Source of the DNA: Pseudidiomarina aestuarii
Lineage (GTDB): Bacteria > Pseudomonadota > Gammaproteobacteria > Enterobacterales > Alteromonadaceae
Assembly (NCBI RefSeq): GCF_003987355.1
Contig: NZ_PIPR01000001.1
Location: 1,178,001-1,242,000 of the forward strand
Direction: 5' to 3'
Length of the DNA stretch: 64,000 nucleotides
Shown here piece after piece: positions 1-7,755 of the stretch (position 1 is its first letter; every line of letters starts with the position of its first letter). The notes below the pieces were generated by a model, which saw nothing but the letters and a program-made list of their open reading frames with translations, was not told the DNA's origin and did not search any database. The translations under genes were made by a program, and so were the position numbers.

Positions 1-1
1 C

Positions 2-1132
2 GGTCACGAACATGGCGATAAAGTATTAGCCGAAGTCGGCGCTCGCATTAAGAAGTCTTTACCGCCCTCAGCACAAATCGCGCGCTTTGGTGCTGACGAA
101 TTTATTGTGCATGTACGCAATACCAATCGGGAGCAGCTCGACGTACTGGCCATGATGCTACTCAAGCGCATTCGCATGCCCTATTTGGTCAATGGTTTTG
201 AAGCCTTTGTGTCGGCCAGTATTGGTATCGCAGAATCAGATAAAGGCGACATTGATCCGAAGCAGCTGGTGCAATTAGCCGATGTTGCGATGTCGGAAGC
301 AAAAAATGCGGGCGGTAACACCTATCGCTACTTTGTCGATGATATGGCGGAGAACTATCGTCGCACCTTTATGATGCGTAATCAGCTGCAAGCAGTGCTC
401 GATCGCAATGGACTGGAAGTCTATTACCAACCGGTCATTGATGTCAGCTCTGGCGAAATGATTGGGGTGGAAAGCTTGGTCCGTTGGCAACAAGATGGCG
501 AGTTTATGCCACCCGCATTGTTTATCCCGATTGCCGAGCAAAGCGGTCAAATTATCCAAGTGGGTGAGCAAGTGCTGCATCGCGTGTTGAAGGACATTCA
601 GAACACGCCCCTGCTGCAACAGCTGCAAGTTTCCGTCAATGTCTCCTCGCAGCAATTGAAACGATACGATTTTGCACACTTCCTCGGCAGTTGCTTACGC
701 AACTACAAAGTCAATCCGCAAAGGCTCTGCTTAGAGCTCACCGAGAGTGGTATGTTCGAGCAACAGAAATCAACAGAATCGCTGCTAGAGCGCTTGCGTG
801 CTCTGGGCTGTCAATTAGCGATTGATGATTTTGGTACGGGCTTCTCGAACCTGTCCTATCTGAATACGCTGCCGGTGAATATCATCAAGATAGATCGCGC
901 TTTCACCCGTGACCTCGATATCAATGAGCGGCAGCGAACCCTAGTCGGTAATATCATCTCGATCTGTAAACAATTGGATCAATGGGTCGTCGTCGAAGGC
1001 ATCGAAACCAAAGAGCAAGTCGAGATGTTCACTGCGCTCGGATGCGACCGCATGCAAGGCTACTACTTCGCCCGCCCTATGCCGCTCGCAGACCTCCTCA
1101 ACTACGGCGAAAATATGGTACATTCAAGCTAA
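2..1132 (+). CDS. GGDEF-EAL cyclic-di-GMP protein (5' end cut by window edge)
   Basis: This is the C-terminal part of a cyclic-di-GMP turnover protein; reading frame 2 is open from the first base, so the true start lies upstream. The first residues (GHEHGDKVL) match the end of the GGDEF I-site/metal region. The signature loop reads GADEF instead of GGDEF, so cyclase activity is uncertain. The EAL domain follows: its signature reads ESL in VESLVRW, but the catalytic glutamate is kept, as are VNVSSQQL, ELTESG, AIDDFGTGF, IKIDRAF, VVEGIE and QGYYFARP. All metal-binding and general-base positions of active phosphodiesterases therefore appear present. From family knowledge, it probably hydrolyses c-di-GMP to pGpG; a sensor domain upstream is likely but not visible. 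It is followed by cysQ after a 28-base gap. Confidence 0.93.
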   Translation, partial: GHEHGDKVLAEVGARIKKSLPPSAQIARFGADEFIVHVRNTNREQLDVLAMMLLKRIRMPYLVNGFEAFVSASIGIAESDKGDIDPKQLVQLADVAMSEAKNAGGNTYRYFVDDMAENYRRTFMMRNQLQAVLDRNGLEVYYQPVIDVSSGEMIGVESLVRWQQDGEFMPPALFIPIAEQSGQIIQVGEQVLHRVLKDIQNTPLLQQLQVSVNVSSQQLKRYDFAHFLGSCLRNYKVNPQRLCLELTESGMFEQQKSTESLLERLRALGCQLAIDDFGTGFSNLSYLNTLPVNIIKIDRAFTRDLDINERQRTLVGNIISICKQLDQWVVVEGIETKEQVEMFTALGCDRMQGYYFARPMPLADLLNYGENMVHSS

Positions 1133-1160
1133 CCAAACGAATCGAGCTGAAAGGGACTTT

Positions 1161-1955
1161 ATGCAGAAGCCAGATGTATTGAAAGGAATCGAAGCCATTG
1201 CTGTAGCTGCAGGCAAAGCTATTATGGGCATTTATAATGCGCCCGATTTTGCCGAGCGGGCAGCGGTATCGGTCAAGGGAGACGATAGCCCGCTCACGCA
1301 AGCCGATTTGCAAGCCCATCATCGTATTGTAGAAGGTTTGGCGGCGCTTGCTGACAAGGAGCTGGCGGCATTGCCAGTGTTATCCGAAGAATCGGCTCTC
1401 GTTGACTGGTCAGAGCGACGCACTTGGGATCGTTACTGGTTAGTCGATCCACTCGATGGCACCAAAGAATTTATCAAACGCAACGGTGAGTTCACCGTCA
1501 ACATTGCCTTGATTGAAAACGGTGTTCCTATTTTAGGTGTGGTCTACGCCCCTGCTTTAGACAAACTCTATTCGGGCGTGCGCGGTCAAGCCAGTTGGCT
1601 CAATGACTCGTTACTCGGCACCTGCCATGAACTGCGAGCACCGCGTCCAGCGGGGTCGGTGCTGCGGGTGGTAGGTTCGCGGTCGCATCAATCGCCAGAC
1701 ATGGCAGAGTTTCTGTCGCACTTAGATCAACCCTATGAACTCGTACCCATGGGCAGTAGCCTCAAAATCTGCATGCTGGCAGAAGGCTTAGCTGACTTAT
1801 ACCCGCGCTTGGGTCTGACCTCCGAATGGGACACGGCTGCAGCCCATGCGGTCTTGCTCGGTGTCGGGCTCGACATGCATGACCTGACCGGTGAACCGCT
1901 GCGCTACAATCAAAAAGACTCGCTGCTCAATCCGTTTTTCATTGCCCGCTGCTGA
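1161..1955 (+). CDS. cysQ: 3'(2'),5'-bisphosphate nucleotidase CysQ
   Basis: CysQ hydrolyses 3'-phosphoadenosine 5'-phosphate (PAP), the by-product of PAPS reduction and of sulfotransferases, to AMP. The 264-residue length suits the family. The inositol-monophosphatase fold motifs are visible: LSEES (metal-binding acid), DPLDGTKEF with the two metal-binding aspartates, and the late SEWDTAAAHAV motif. The start is the ATG preceded by AAAGGGA. It is the natural partner of the sulfotransferase and the cysD-cysNC genes further along the window. Its stop codon abuts the stop codon of the convergent porin gene with no base between (TGA/TCA), so neither gene has room for its own terminator. Confidence 0.95.
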   Translation: MQKPDVLKGIEAIAVAAGKAIMGIYNAPDFAERAAVSVKGDDSPLTQADLQAHHRIVEGLAALADKELAALPVLSEESALVDWSERRTWDRYWLVDPLDGTKEFIKRNGEFTVNIALIENGVPILGVVYAPALDKLYSGVRGQASWLNDSLLGTCHELRAPRPAGSVLRVVGSRSHQSPDMAEFLSHLDQPYELVPMGSSLKICMLAEGLADLYPRLGLTSEWDTAAAHAVLLGVGLDMHDLTGEPLRYNQKDSLLNPFFIARC

Positions 1956-2918
1956 TCACCACAGCAGCGTCAGTCGACCACCCAGAATAATTTCGTCATC
2001 CAAATGCTGCACGTCCAGCGTCAACAATTGCTCATCGGTAGCCGCATAACGCAGATAGGTTTCTAACTGCGTTCGGCTTTCCTCGGATTCACTGAACAAA
2101 CGCGACACACCAGCACCGAGCGTCCATCGTTGCCACGTATAGTCATGCGCAATACCCACAAATTGGTCATTCTGTTCGGCGTCATTTGTCGTTAAGCCAG
2201 CTCTTATCATCCAATGCCTTGCACCAACCGCTCTGCTGGCAGTCGCAAAAATGCCTCGGCCCTCTTGCTCCTCGGTTGCGAACCAAGCACCGCCGCGCAA
2301 CTCCCAGTTTTGATAAGTGGCATCGAGTGAAGTAATCACAAAAGTACCCCGCCCCTCGGCATTCAAATCCCAAAGCTCGCCATAGGTTCGCTTTGCCGTA
2401 TCACCCAATCCCACCGCACTCGCCACCGCAGTTTTCCACGTGAGCTTATCGGTAATCTGTTGTTCAACATAAATACCGAGTGTGTAATCCGGAAAGGCAA
2501 TAACCGGATTATTGGTGAGATCGGCTGCCATAAACTGAGTGGTTTCGTCATTCGCAATACGGCCAAGGTCAAAGTAGCCGGTCAAGTCCATCAAACCCAC
2601 TTCAACAGCACGAGCGTTATGCTGAAATACATACACCAACTCCGATACTTGCAGACGGCCATTACCTCGACAATCGAGCGCAGTGCCCACATCCGCATTC
2701 GCTTGCGGGAATAGCTCACTCACGCCATTGCGGTGCGGCGAGCTATTGCCCTCAATGAACAGCCGCCACCCATGCGCGCCAGCCTGGCTCTGGAATACCA
2801 AGTCGGTCGACACAAACCACTCACTCTCTGCGGCATTCGAATTCGCCAAACTCTGCGTGGACGCAACCGCCGCACCACTCACATCTACCGCCAATAAAGC
2901 CGCTGCTAGCCAAAGCAT
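1956..2918 (-). CDS. OprB-like carbohydrate porin (outer-membrane beta-barrel)
   Basis: A 320-residue exported protein. The N-terminus is a short hydrophobic signal (MLWLAAALLAVDVSG, then AAVAS). The mature part alternates polar and aromatic residues like a beta-barrel and ends in LTLLW, an aromatic C-terminal residue typical of BAM substrates. The segment around residues 55-95 (IEGNSSPHRNGVSELFPQAN, then DVGTALD, GRLQVSELVY) resembles the OprB carbohydrate-selective porin family, although the protein is shorter than usual for that family. The inferred role is diffusion of small sugars or similar solutes across the outer membrane. It is a single gene, convergent with cysQ. A weak ribosome site (AGG directly before ATG) leaves the start uncertain. 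Confidence 0.7.
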   Translation of the reverse strand: MLWLAAALLAVDVSGAAVASTQSLANSNAAESEWFVSTDLVFQSQAGAHGWRLFIEGNSSPHRNGVSELFPQANADVGTALDCRGNGRLQVSELVYVFQHNARAVEVGLMDLTGYFDLGRIANDETTQFMAADLTNNPVIAFPDYTLGIYVEQQITDKLTWKTAVASAVGLGDTAKRTYGELWDLNAEGRGTFVITSLDATYQNWELRGGAWFATEEQEGRGIFATASRAVGARHWMIRAGLTTNDAEQNDQFVGIAHDYTWQRWTLGAGVSRLFSESEESRTQLETYLRYAATDEQLLTLDVQHLDDEIILGGRLTLLW

Positions 2919-3060
2919 CCTATGATTTCCCTATTCCCCAAAATTCTAGGTACGTGGCAAATCACCGATCAGATGCAACTTTGCTCAGTCCGCGAGCGGC
3001 AGCAAGAGAATGGGCTTGTTCGAAGCTATATTCATCATCGAAATGTTTCTGTCTCGCTCC

Positions 3061-3168
3061 ATCATGCAAATGAGTATGTATGTTGGAGGCCACCTCGGAA
3101 AATGGTGTTCACATGCATCAAACACACACGCTCCTAGCTCCTAGCTAATAGCAAACAGCGAATAGCGA
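3061..3168. repeat. Dispersed intergenic repeat, copy A (internally deleted)
   Basis: This is the first of three related intergenic repeats in the window. It shares TATGTTGGAG, a CTTCGGAAAA-like stretch, AATGGTGTTCACATGCATCA and an ACACACACGCT segment with copy B, but lacks the central hairpin region found in copies B and C. It runs into a short TAG-rich tract (CTCCTAGCTCCTAGCTAATA). It sits in the roughly 400-base gap between the divergent porin and hipA genes. Apart from this repeat the gap holds only A+T-rich sequence just before hipA, with no confident promoter. The alignment was made by eye. Confidence 0.75.
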
Positions 3169-3321
3169 TTTGTCATTCACTGTTCACCACCAACCAATTA
3201 ACGTCTACTATATTAGTCAGAAATAATCAAAATCTCAATTTATGACTATTATTCTAGACATTTATTGACAATTCCGTGGTTTTTGACTAATTTACTAGAC
3301 AGGGATGAATTGAGGCTCACG

Positions 3322-4656
3322 ATGCTAGTAACACTACAACTTTACAATGATAGTCAGTGGCAGGATGGCTTTCAGTTGCAACTGCTCCAGCCCGAACTCG
3401 GCCGCCGCAGCCCTGTTCGAATTGAAGTCGTGCGCGACTATGCTGTTCGCTATTTCGGAGAGAAGCACTCACTAAGTTATACGTCTAAGCAAGAAGTGAA
3501 TCCTATGGATATTGCTCGCTATAACAGTTGGCCTGCTTTGCTTGACGATATCATCCCGACTGGATATGCCCGAGCGAGGTGGCTTGAGAGTCTCAGCCTC
3601 GTAGATGCCTCTGAGTCCGAACAGGCTCTTGGACTCCTCACAAAAGCCGCTATCAGTCCTATAGGTAATATTCGAGTGAAAGAATCACTCAGCAACATTT
3701 CAGAGGACACAGATTTTAATCTCGAAAGCATGCGTTTTAGTCAATCCGATGTGGTGGAACGTGATCATGACTTCTTGAGTTATGCCCAGAGTCGTGGCGC
3801 TCTATCGGGCGGTGCAACAGGAGCGGGTGGCATTGCCCCCAAACTATTGATTCGAATGAACGCATCCTGCGAAGTCTGGATAGACGCATTACAGGATGAT
3901 GTCAGTGCCGATACGCACTATTTAGTGAAGTTTCCGCGGGGCAAAGAATCTATCCATCAAGATATATTGCGCGCGGAAGGAGCCTACTATCGCCTTCTCG
4001 ATAAATGGTTACAAATGAACACTATTGATACCTCAGCAATGTTGCTGATCGAAGGGCAACGACACCCCTCGCTTTGGTTACCAAGGTTTGATCGACAGTT
4101 TCAGCAGACTGCCCATGGCTCTATGGTTGAGCGGTACGGAGTCGAGTCTGTTTACTCTTTAATGAATCGATCAGCCGGTAGCTTGTTAAGACACGAAGAT
4201 GTACTTGCCACATTGGCAAGTGTTTGCAGCACAGCAGACAAGCAAGCACTAGCGCTTGAATATCTGAAGCGTGATTTGTTGAATGTTATTTTCGGCAATA
4301 CGGATAATCATGGCCGGAATATTGCAGTCATCAAAACTGCTACGTCGACCGAGCTAGCGCCAATATTTGACTTTGCGCCCATGAGAGCGGATCCGGAGCA
4401 AATCATTCGTACAACCAAGTGGTCACAACCATTTGAGCGTGGTGCCGAATTCGAATGGCTCGCGCTTTGCGATGCACTGAGCGACTACGGCGACCCGCGC
4501 TTCTTCAAACAAGAACTTTGCCAATTTGCTGAGCGATTAAGTGACCTCCCGCATCAATCTGTCGCTTTTGATGTGCCAACTGCCATCCGCGACTTTCCAA
4601 CGATTCAACTCGCTAGAACGCCTGAGAAATTGCGGCGATGGGGGCTTATCGCATGA
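3322..4656 (+). CDS. hipA: HipA-family serine/threonine kinase toxin
   Basis: A HipA-type kinase of about 444 residues. In characterised systems HipA phosphorylates an aminoacyl-tRNA synthetase, stalls translation and induces persistence. Visible features are a glycine-rich loop with GGATGAGGIAPKLL (compare the ATP-loop region of HipA), the catalytic-loop motif IFGNTDNHGRNIA with Asp, His and Asn in place, and FDFAPM, which corresponds to the metal-binding DFG-like aspartate. An upstream TTG start at 3265 would add 19 residues, but the ATG chosen has TGAGG in front and begins a HipA-like strand (MLVTLQLYN). It overlaps the downstream antitoxin by four bases (ATGA), so translation is probably coupled. 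The order toxin-antitoxin is the reverse of classical hipBA. Key catalytic residues look intact. Confidence 0.87.
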   Translation: MLVTLQLYNDSQWQDGFQLQLLQPELGRRSPVRIEVVRDYAVRYFGEKHSLSYTSKQEVNPMDIARYNSWPALLDDIIPTGYARARWLESLSLVDASESEQALGLLTKAAISPIGNIRVKESLSNISEDTDFNLESMRFSQSDVVERDHDFLSYAQSRGALSGGATGAGGIAPKLLIRMNASCEVWIDALQDDVSADTHYLVKFPRGKESIHQDILRAEGAYYRLLDKWLQMNTIDTSAMLLIEGQRHPSLWLPRFDRQFQQTAHGSMVERYGVESVYSLMNRSAGSLLRHEDVLATLASVCSTADKQALALEYLKRDLLNVIFGNTDNHGRNIAVIKTATSTELAPIFDFAPMRADPEQIIRTTKWSQPFERGAEFEWLALCDALSDYGDPRFFKQELCQFAERLSDLPHQSVAFDVPTAIRDFPTIQLARTPEKLRRWGLIA

Positions 4657-4955
4657 GTAAAAAGCAGCCAATTGATCGGTTCAAGCTGAAGGCTGAATTG
4701 GTGCAGCAAATGCTGGACGGAACTATTAGCATGGGGCAAATGGGAAAACGGATCCGGTCGGAAGGTTTGCAGATGACTCAGGAAGAAGTCTGCAAGCTGC
4801 TTGGGCTCAGTCGACAAGTCGTCAGTGACATCGAGAACGATAATGGCAACCCGCGCCTCGATAGTTTACAAAAGTACTTCAAGCTTATGGGCTTGGAGAT
4901 CGCGTTGTTGCCAAGGCAACGCAGCGAACTCCAGCCCATCACGTCAAATACCTAG
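4653..4955 (+). CDS. hipB: HipB-like XRE antitoxin
   Basis: A 100-residue helix-turn-helix protein of the Cro/XRE family, the predicted antitoxin and autorepressor of the HipA-type kinase before it. The HTH spans roughly residues 38-75 (MTQEEVCKLLGLSRQVVSDI, then ENDNGNPRLDSL). The C-terminus is short (LEIALLPRQ), as in HipB proteins. The start chosen is the ATG overlapping the hipA stop (ATGA); a longer reading from 4638 would sit further inside hipA and has no better ribosome site. Just after its stop lies the scar of a deleted serine-hydrolase paralogue, so the toxin-antitoxin pair borders a rearrangement point. Confidence 0.85.
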   Translation: MSKKQPIDRFKLKAELVQQMLDGTISMGQMGKRIRSEGLQMTQEEVCKLLGLSRQVVSDIENDNGNPRLDSLQKYFKLMGLEIALLPRQRSELQPITSNT

Positions 4956-4961
4956 CCCATG

Positions 4962-5097
4962 CTATTGGAAGGCGGGGCTGGTTTTGTTGAGCTCGTTGAC
5001 GGTTTGGGTGAAGCCGTATTCGTCGTTGTCGCTCACGTAGTAATAACCCCCCCCACCTGCTGCGTCCCCAGCAACTGCGTTGCCGTCAAGGCTGTGC
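4962..5097 (-). pseudogene. Deletion scar of a serine-hydrolase paralogue (5' and 3' ends fused)
   Basis: Positions 4962-5040 match the last codons and stop of the intact serine hydrolase gene at 18145-18223 without gaps (5 mismatches in 79 bases, counted by eye). Positions 5051-5097 match its early coding region at 19744-19790 (2 mismatches in 47). Everything between, about 1.5 kb in the intact gene, is missing. The junction is a run of eight C/G bases that leaves the two ends one base out of frame. The encoded ends correspond to ATQLLGTQQVG and YYVSDNDEYGF. The tail of the upstream minus-strand gene now ends inside the scar. A second copy of the hydrolase therefore once stood here and was lost by internal deletion. 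Confidence 0.85.
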
Positions 5098-6063
5098 TTG
5101 CTGCGACTTTACTGCGTCCAACTGCTGACGGAACTGCTTCAGGTTTTGTTGCTCTTCAGCGGACAGCGCCGACATCTGTTCCTCATGCAACGCAACTTGC
5201 CTATCGAGATCATTGAACCGATGCGGCAACGGACCAGCGTTATAAAGCTGACCCAGCCAGCCTACCATCAACAATGATGGACTGTTGGCGGTATCGGCTT
5301 GCACCATTCGCTGCCAGGCAATTTCGAAATCACACGGATGGTCACGATAGTAACGACGCATCTCAATACCCGCCAAAATGATATTGCCTAAATAGTGCGT
5401 CCGGTTGAGATTCAGTGCGTTCTTCGCAGCATACTCGGCATCCTGCATATTGCCTTGCATCTGTCGAATCTGCGCAATAAAAGCTCGGGGCTCGGGACGA
5501 TCGGGGTATTGATTTGCGAGGTCCTCCGCTTTACCAACAGCAACGGGAATATCAGCGGGGCTCGTGAGTTGAATTGCCGCCAACTCGGGCATACTTTGCT
5601 GAATCGTCTTGCCAATAAGATTGTACTGCGGTTCAGCACCCTTGCCCCAGCGCTCCTGCCATTTCGCTTCAATGTCCTCCATTTCCATGAAGTCGGAGTT
5701 GCCATTTGCAGGGATAGGCATCAATGCCCAAGCGTCAAAATATTCCCGCTGAAACGTTTGCCGCGTGGTCTCCGCTTTCAACAATATCTCGTCCGCAACA
5801 TCCTCATTCGGAGCCAACTGCTGCTGCCAGCAATAAGCTGCAAACAAATCGCGATAACCATCACGCGAGGCATACACATTTCGGTCAATCGCTTGCATGG
5901 GCTCCAAGTAAAACGAAATCAGCTCCAACTTGGCTTCATTGCCATTATTTTGCGCCGAAGCTTTCAACCGTTGCTCATGATCTTTCCGCATCATCAACTC
6001 GTCCGCCGCGGCAGCGAATGACAGCGCTGCCAGCACCACCACCATTAACATCCCTACCCGCAT
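5086..6063 (-). CDS. Exported helical-repeat protein of unknown function
   Basis: Product not recognised beyond its architecture. With the start at the ATG preceded by GAGGA (spacing 9), the 325-residue protein begins with a clear signal peptide (MRVGMLMVVVLAALSFAAAA, cleaved near ADE). The mature protein is mostly amphipathic helix. The part around residues 175-240 (YPDRPEPRAFIAQIRQMQGN, then MQDAEYAAKNALNLN) looks like a TPR pair, which suggests a periplasmic protein-protein interaction role. The C-terminus is a charged helix (EEQQNLKQFRQQLDAVKSQQ). Its stop codon lies within sequence derived from the deleted serine hydrolase, so the original C-terminus may have been altered. Upstream in-frame starts at 6078 and 6195 exist but lack a good ribosome site. 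Confidence 0.7.
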   Translation of the reverse strand: MRVGMLMVVVLAALSFAAAADELMMRKDHEQRLKASAQNNGNEAKLELISFYLEPMQAIDRNVYASRDGYRDLFAAYCWQQQLAPNEDVADEILLKAETTRQTFQREYFDAWALMPIPANGNSDFMEMEDIEAKWQERWGKGAEPQYNLIGKTIQQSMPELAAIQLTSPADIPVAVGKAEDLANQYPDRPEPRAFIAQIRQMQGNMQDAEYAAKNALNLNRTHYLGNIILAGIEMRRYYRDHPCDFEIAWQRMVQADTANSPSLLMVGWLGQLYNAGPLPHRFNDLDRQVALHEEQMSALSAEEQQNLKQFRQQLDAVKSQQAQP

Positions 6064-6123
6064 AGTTTTTATCCTCATAATCCCAATACCAAGATCAATC
6101 ATAGACCAAAAAATCCAGGTGTC

Positions 6124-6147
6124 AGCCCCCACTCCGAGGGGGGGGCT
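6124..6147. other. GC-rich hairpin upstream of the exported helical-repeat gene
   Basis: AGCCCCC and GGGGGCT form a 7-bp stem around a 10-base loop, inside a run of eight G. It lies about 60 bases before the start of the minus-strand gene and could be a leader structure or a terminator of transcription coming from gabT. There is no T-tract, so its role is open. Confidence 0.35.
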
Positions 6148-6220
6148 CTGCAAAGAGTGACGGCTTGCTCCCACGACTATCAAACAGGCATTCACAAATA
6201 AAATACTTCACCCGTGAGTC

Positions 6221-6441
6221 ATCACAGAAATTAGTACGTATGTTGGAGAGTCCTTCGAAAAATGGTGTTCACATGCATCAAATATGCAAGAAACGGGGGT
6301 GCTGGTGCAGCATATATGCCGCAGGTTTTCCTATATCTGCGGCATCTGAACCCAAACTATTCAGGGCATACCAAACACACACGCTGCTGGCTCTTGGCTT
6401 TCAGCTCTTCGCTAGTAGCTAGTAGCCAGTAGCTAGTAACT
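6221..6441. repeat. Dispersed composite repeat, copy B, with hairpin and TAG-rich tract
   Basis: This copy fills most of the 376-base gap between gabT and the exported helical-repeat gene. The first module (6221-6353) aligns base by base with copy C, including TTAGTACGTATGTTGGAG, GCATCAAATATG, ACGGGG and a perfect 9-bp inverted repeat, ATGCCGCAG (6316-6324) with CTGCGGCAT (6337-6345). The second module (about 6384-6441) is a degenerate inverted-repeat tract built of GCTAGTAGC/GTAACTAGC units. It runs into the TAG stop codon of gabT, which forms its last bases. Open frames across it differ between copies, so it is unlikely to be coding. Confidence 0.8.
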
Positions 6442-7726
6442 AGCAGGCGGCTCTGCGGAACAGCACGTCGAAGGTTTCGAGTGCCTCGGCCAGAATGGTA
6501 TCGTCCATAGTTAGCGCAGGCAGGAAGCGGATCACGTTGCCGTAATAGCCACAGGACAACAAGATCAAGCCATGTTCTGGTGCTAACTGAATCAGTCTTT
6601 GTACCAACCCCGTATTCGGCTTCGAAGCATCGCCATCGTGCACCAGCTCCAGCGCAATCATCGCGCCCACTTGGCGCACTTCCAGAATCAACTCCGGAAA
6701 GTCGGTACGCAGAGCCCCTAAAGCCCGCGAGAATTCAGCGCCGATAGCTACCGCGCGCTCAATCAGTTGCTCCTCTGCAATCACATCCAAAACTGCAAGT
6801 GCGGCTGCGCACGCCACCGGTGAGCCGCCATAGGTACCGCCCAAGCCGCCCACATGTGCGGCGTCCATGATCTCGCTACGACCAACCACCGCTGCCAATG
6901 GCAAACCGCCCGCAATCCCTTTAGCCATGGTCATCAAGTCTGCTTCCACACCGCTATATTCTGCGCAGAACATCCGTCCCGTGCGACCAAAGCCGGTTTG
7001 AATTTCATCCAGTATCAGCAGAATGCCGTGCTCGTCACAGAGTCCTCGCAACGCCTGCAAAAATGCCGGTGATGCTGCATAAAAGCCGCCTTCACCCTGA
7101 ATCGGCTCAACTATAATGGCGGCCACATCCGCGGCTGCTATCGACGACTTAAAGATATGCTGCAGGCATGACAACGACGTCTGCTCAGATACCCCATGCG
7201 AAGTCATGGGGAACGGCGCATGATAAATATCCGCCGGGAATGGCCCAAACGTGGCTTTGTAAGGCGCTACTTTGCCGGTTAATCCCATCGCGAGGTTGGT
7301 GCGCCCATGAAAGCCGCCAGTAAAGGCAATCACACCACGGCGGCCGGTAGCTGCCCGCGCAATTTTCACGCAGTTCTCTACCGCCTCAGCTCCGGTGCTC
7401 ACAAACAAGGCCTTTTTCGCCGATGGGCCTGGTGCTAAGCGCGTCAAACGTTCGGCAAGTTCCACCGCTACTTCATAGGGATTCACCATCACGCAGGTAT
7501 GCGAAAAGGCTTCCAACTGGCGCGTTGCCGCAGCCACGACTGCTGGATGCGCATGCCCGGTATTGCACACCGCAATACCCGTGCCTAAATCAATATAGCG
7601 TTTGCCTTCAACGTCCCATACTTCCGCGTTGTGAGCCCGCTCCACATAAACCGGATACACATTGCCTTGCCCGCGGGCAAAGACGGCTAATTTACGTTGT
7701 TGTAATTCTGCGTTTGTTGTCATCAT
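6440..7726 (-). CDS. gabT: 4-aminobutyrate aminotransferase
   Basis: A class-III PLP-dependent aminotransferase of 428 residues that moves the amino group of 4-aminobutyrate to 2-oxoglutarate, giving succinate semialdehyde and glutamate. Diagnostic segments are STGAEAVENCVKIARAATGR (cofactor-phosphate region), FHGRTN, VEPIQGEGG, LILDEIQTGFGRTGR (PLP-binding Asp and Gln) and MTMAKGIAGGLPLA with the Schiff-base lysine. The start could be the first or second ATG of an ATGATG pair; AAGGA fits the second slightly better. It lies 29 bases downstream of gabD on the same strand, so the two make an operon that converts GABA to succinate. The family includes beta-alanine and other omega-amino-acid transaminases, so substrate preference is inferred from the gabD neighbour. 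Confidence 0.93.
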   Translation of the reverse strand: MMTTNAELQQRKLAVFARGQGNVYPVYVERAHNAEVWDVEGKRYIDLGTGIAVCNTGHAHPAVVAAATRQLEAFSHTCVMVNPYEVAVELAERLTRLAPGPSAKKALFVSTGAEAVENCVKIARAATGRRGVIAFTGGFHGRTNLAMGLTGKVAPYKATFGPFPADIYHAPFPMTSHGVSEQTSLSCLQHIFKSSIAAADVAAIIVEPIQGEGGFYAASPAFLQALRGLCDEHGILLILDEIQTGFGRTGRMFCAEYSGVEADLMTMAKGIAGGLPLAAVVGRSEIMDAAHVGGLGGTYGGSPVACAAALAVLDVIAEEQLIERAVAIGAEFSRALGALRTDFPELILEVRQVGAMIALELVHDGDASKPNTGLVQRLIQLAPEHGLILLSCGYYGNVIRFLPALTMDDTILAEALETFDVLFRRAAC

Positions 7727-7755
7727 TCGTTCCTTCTTATTCTCTTAGAGCTGGC

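Noticed and set aside
3265-3321. TTG-started extension of HipA
   Set aside because: The extra 19 residues do not look like HipA, and the ATG at 3322 has TGAGG upstream and begins a HipA-like strand.
6165-6422. Plus-strand frame of 85 codons over repeat copy B, similar in part to a frame in copy C
   Set aside because: The matching frame in copy C is broken by stops soon after the shared segment. The similarity reflects the repeat, not coding.
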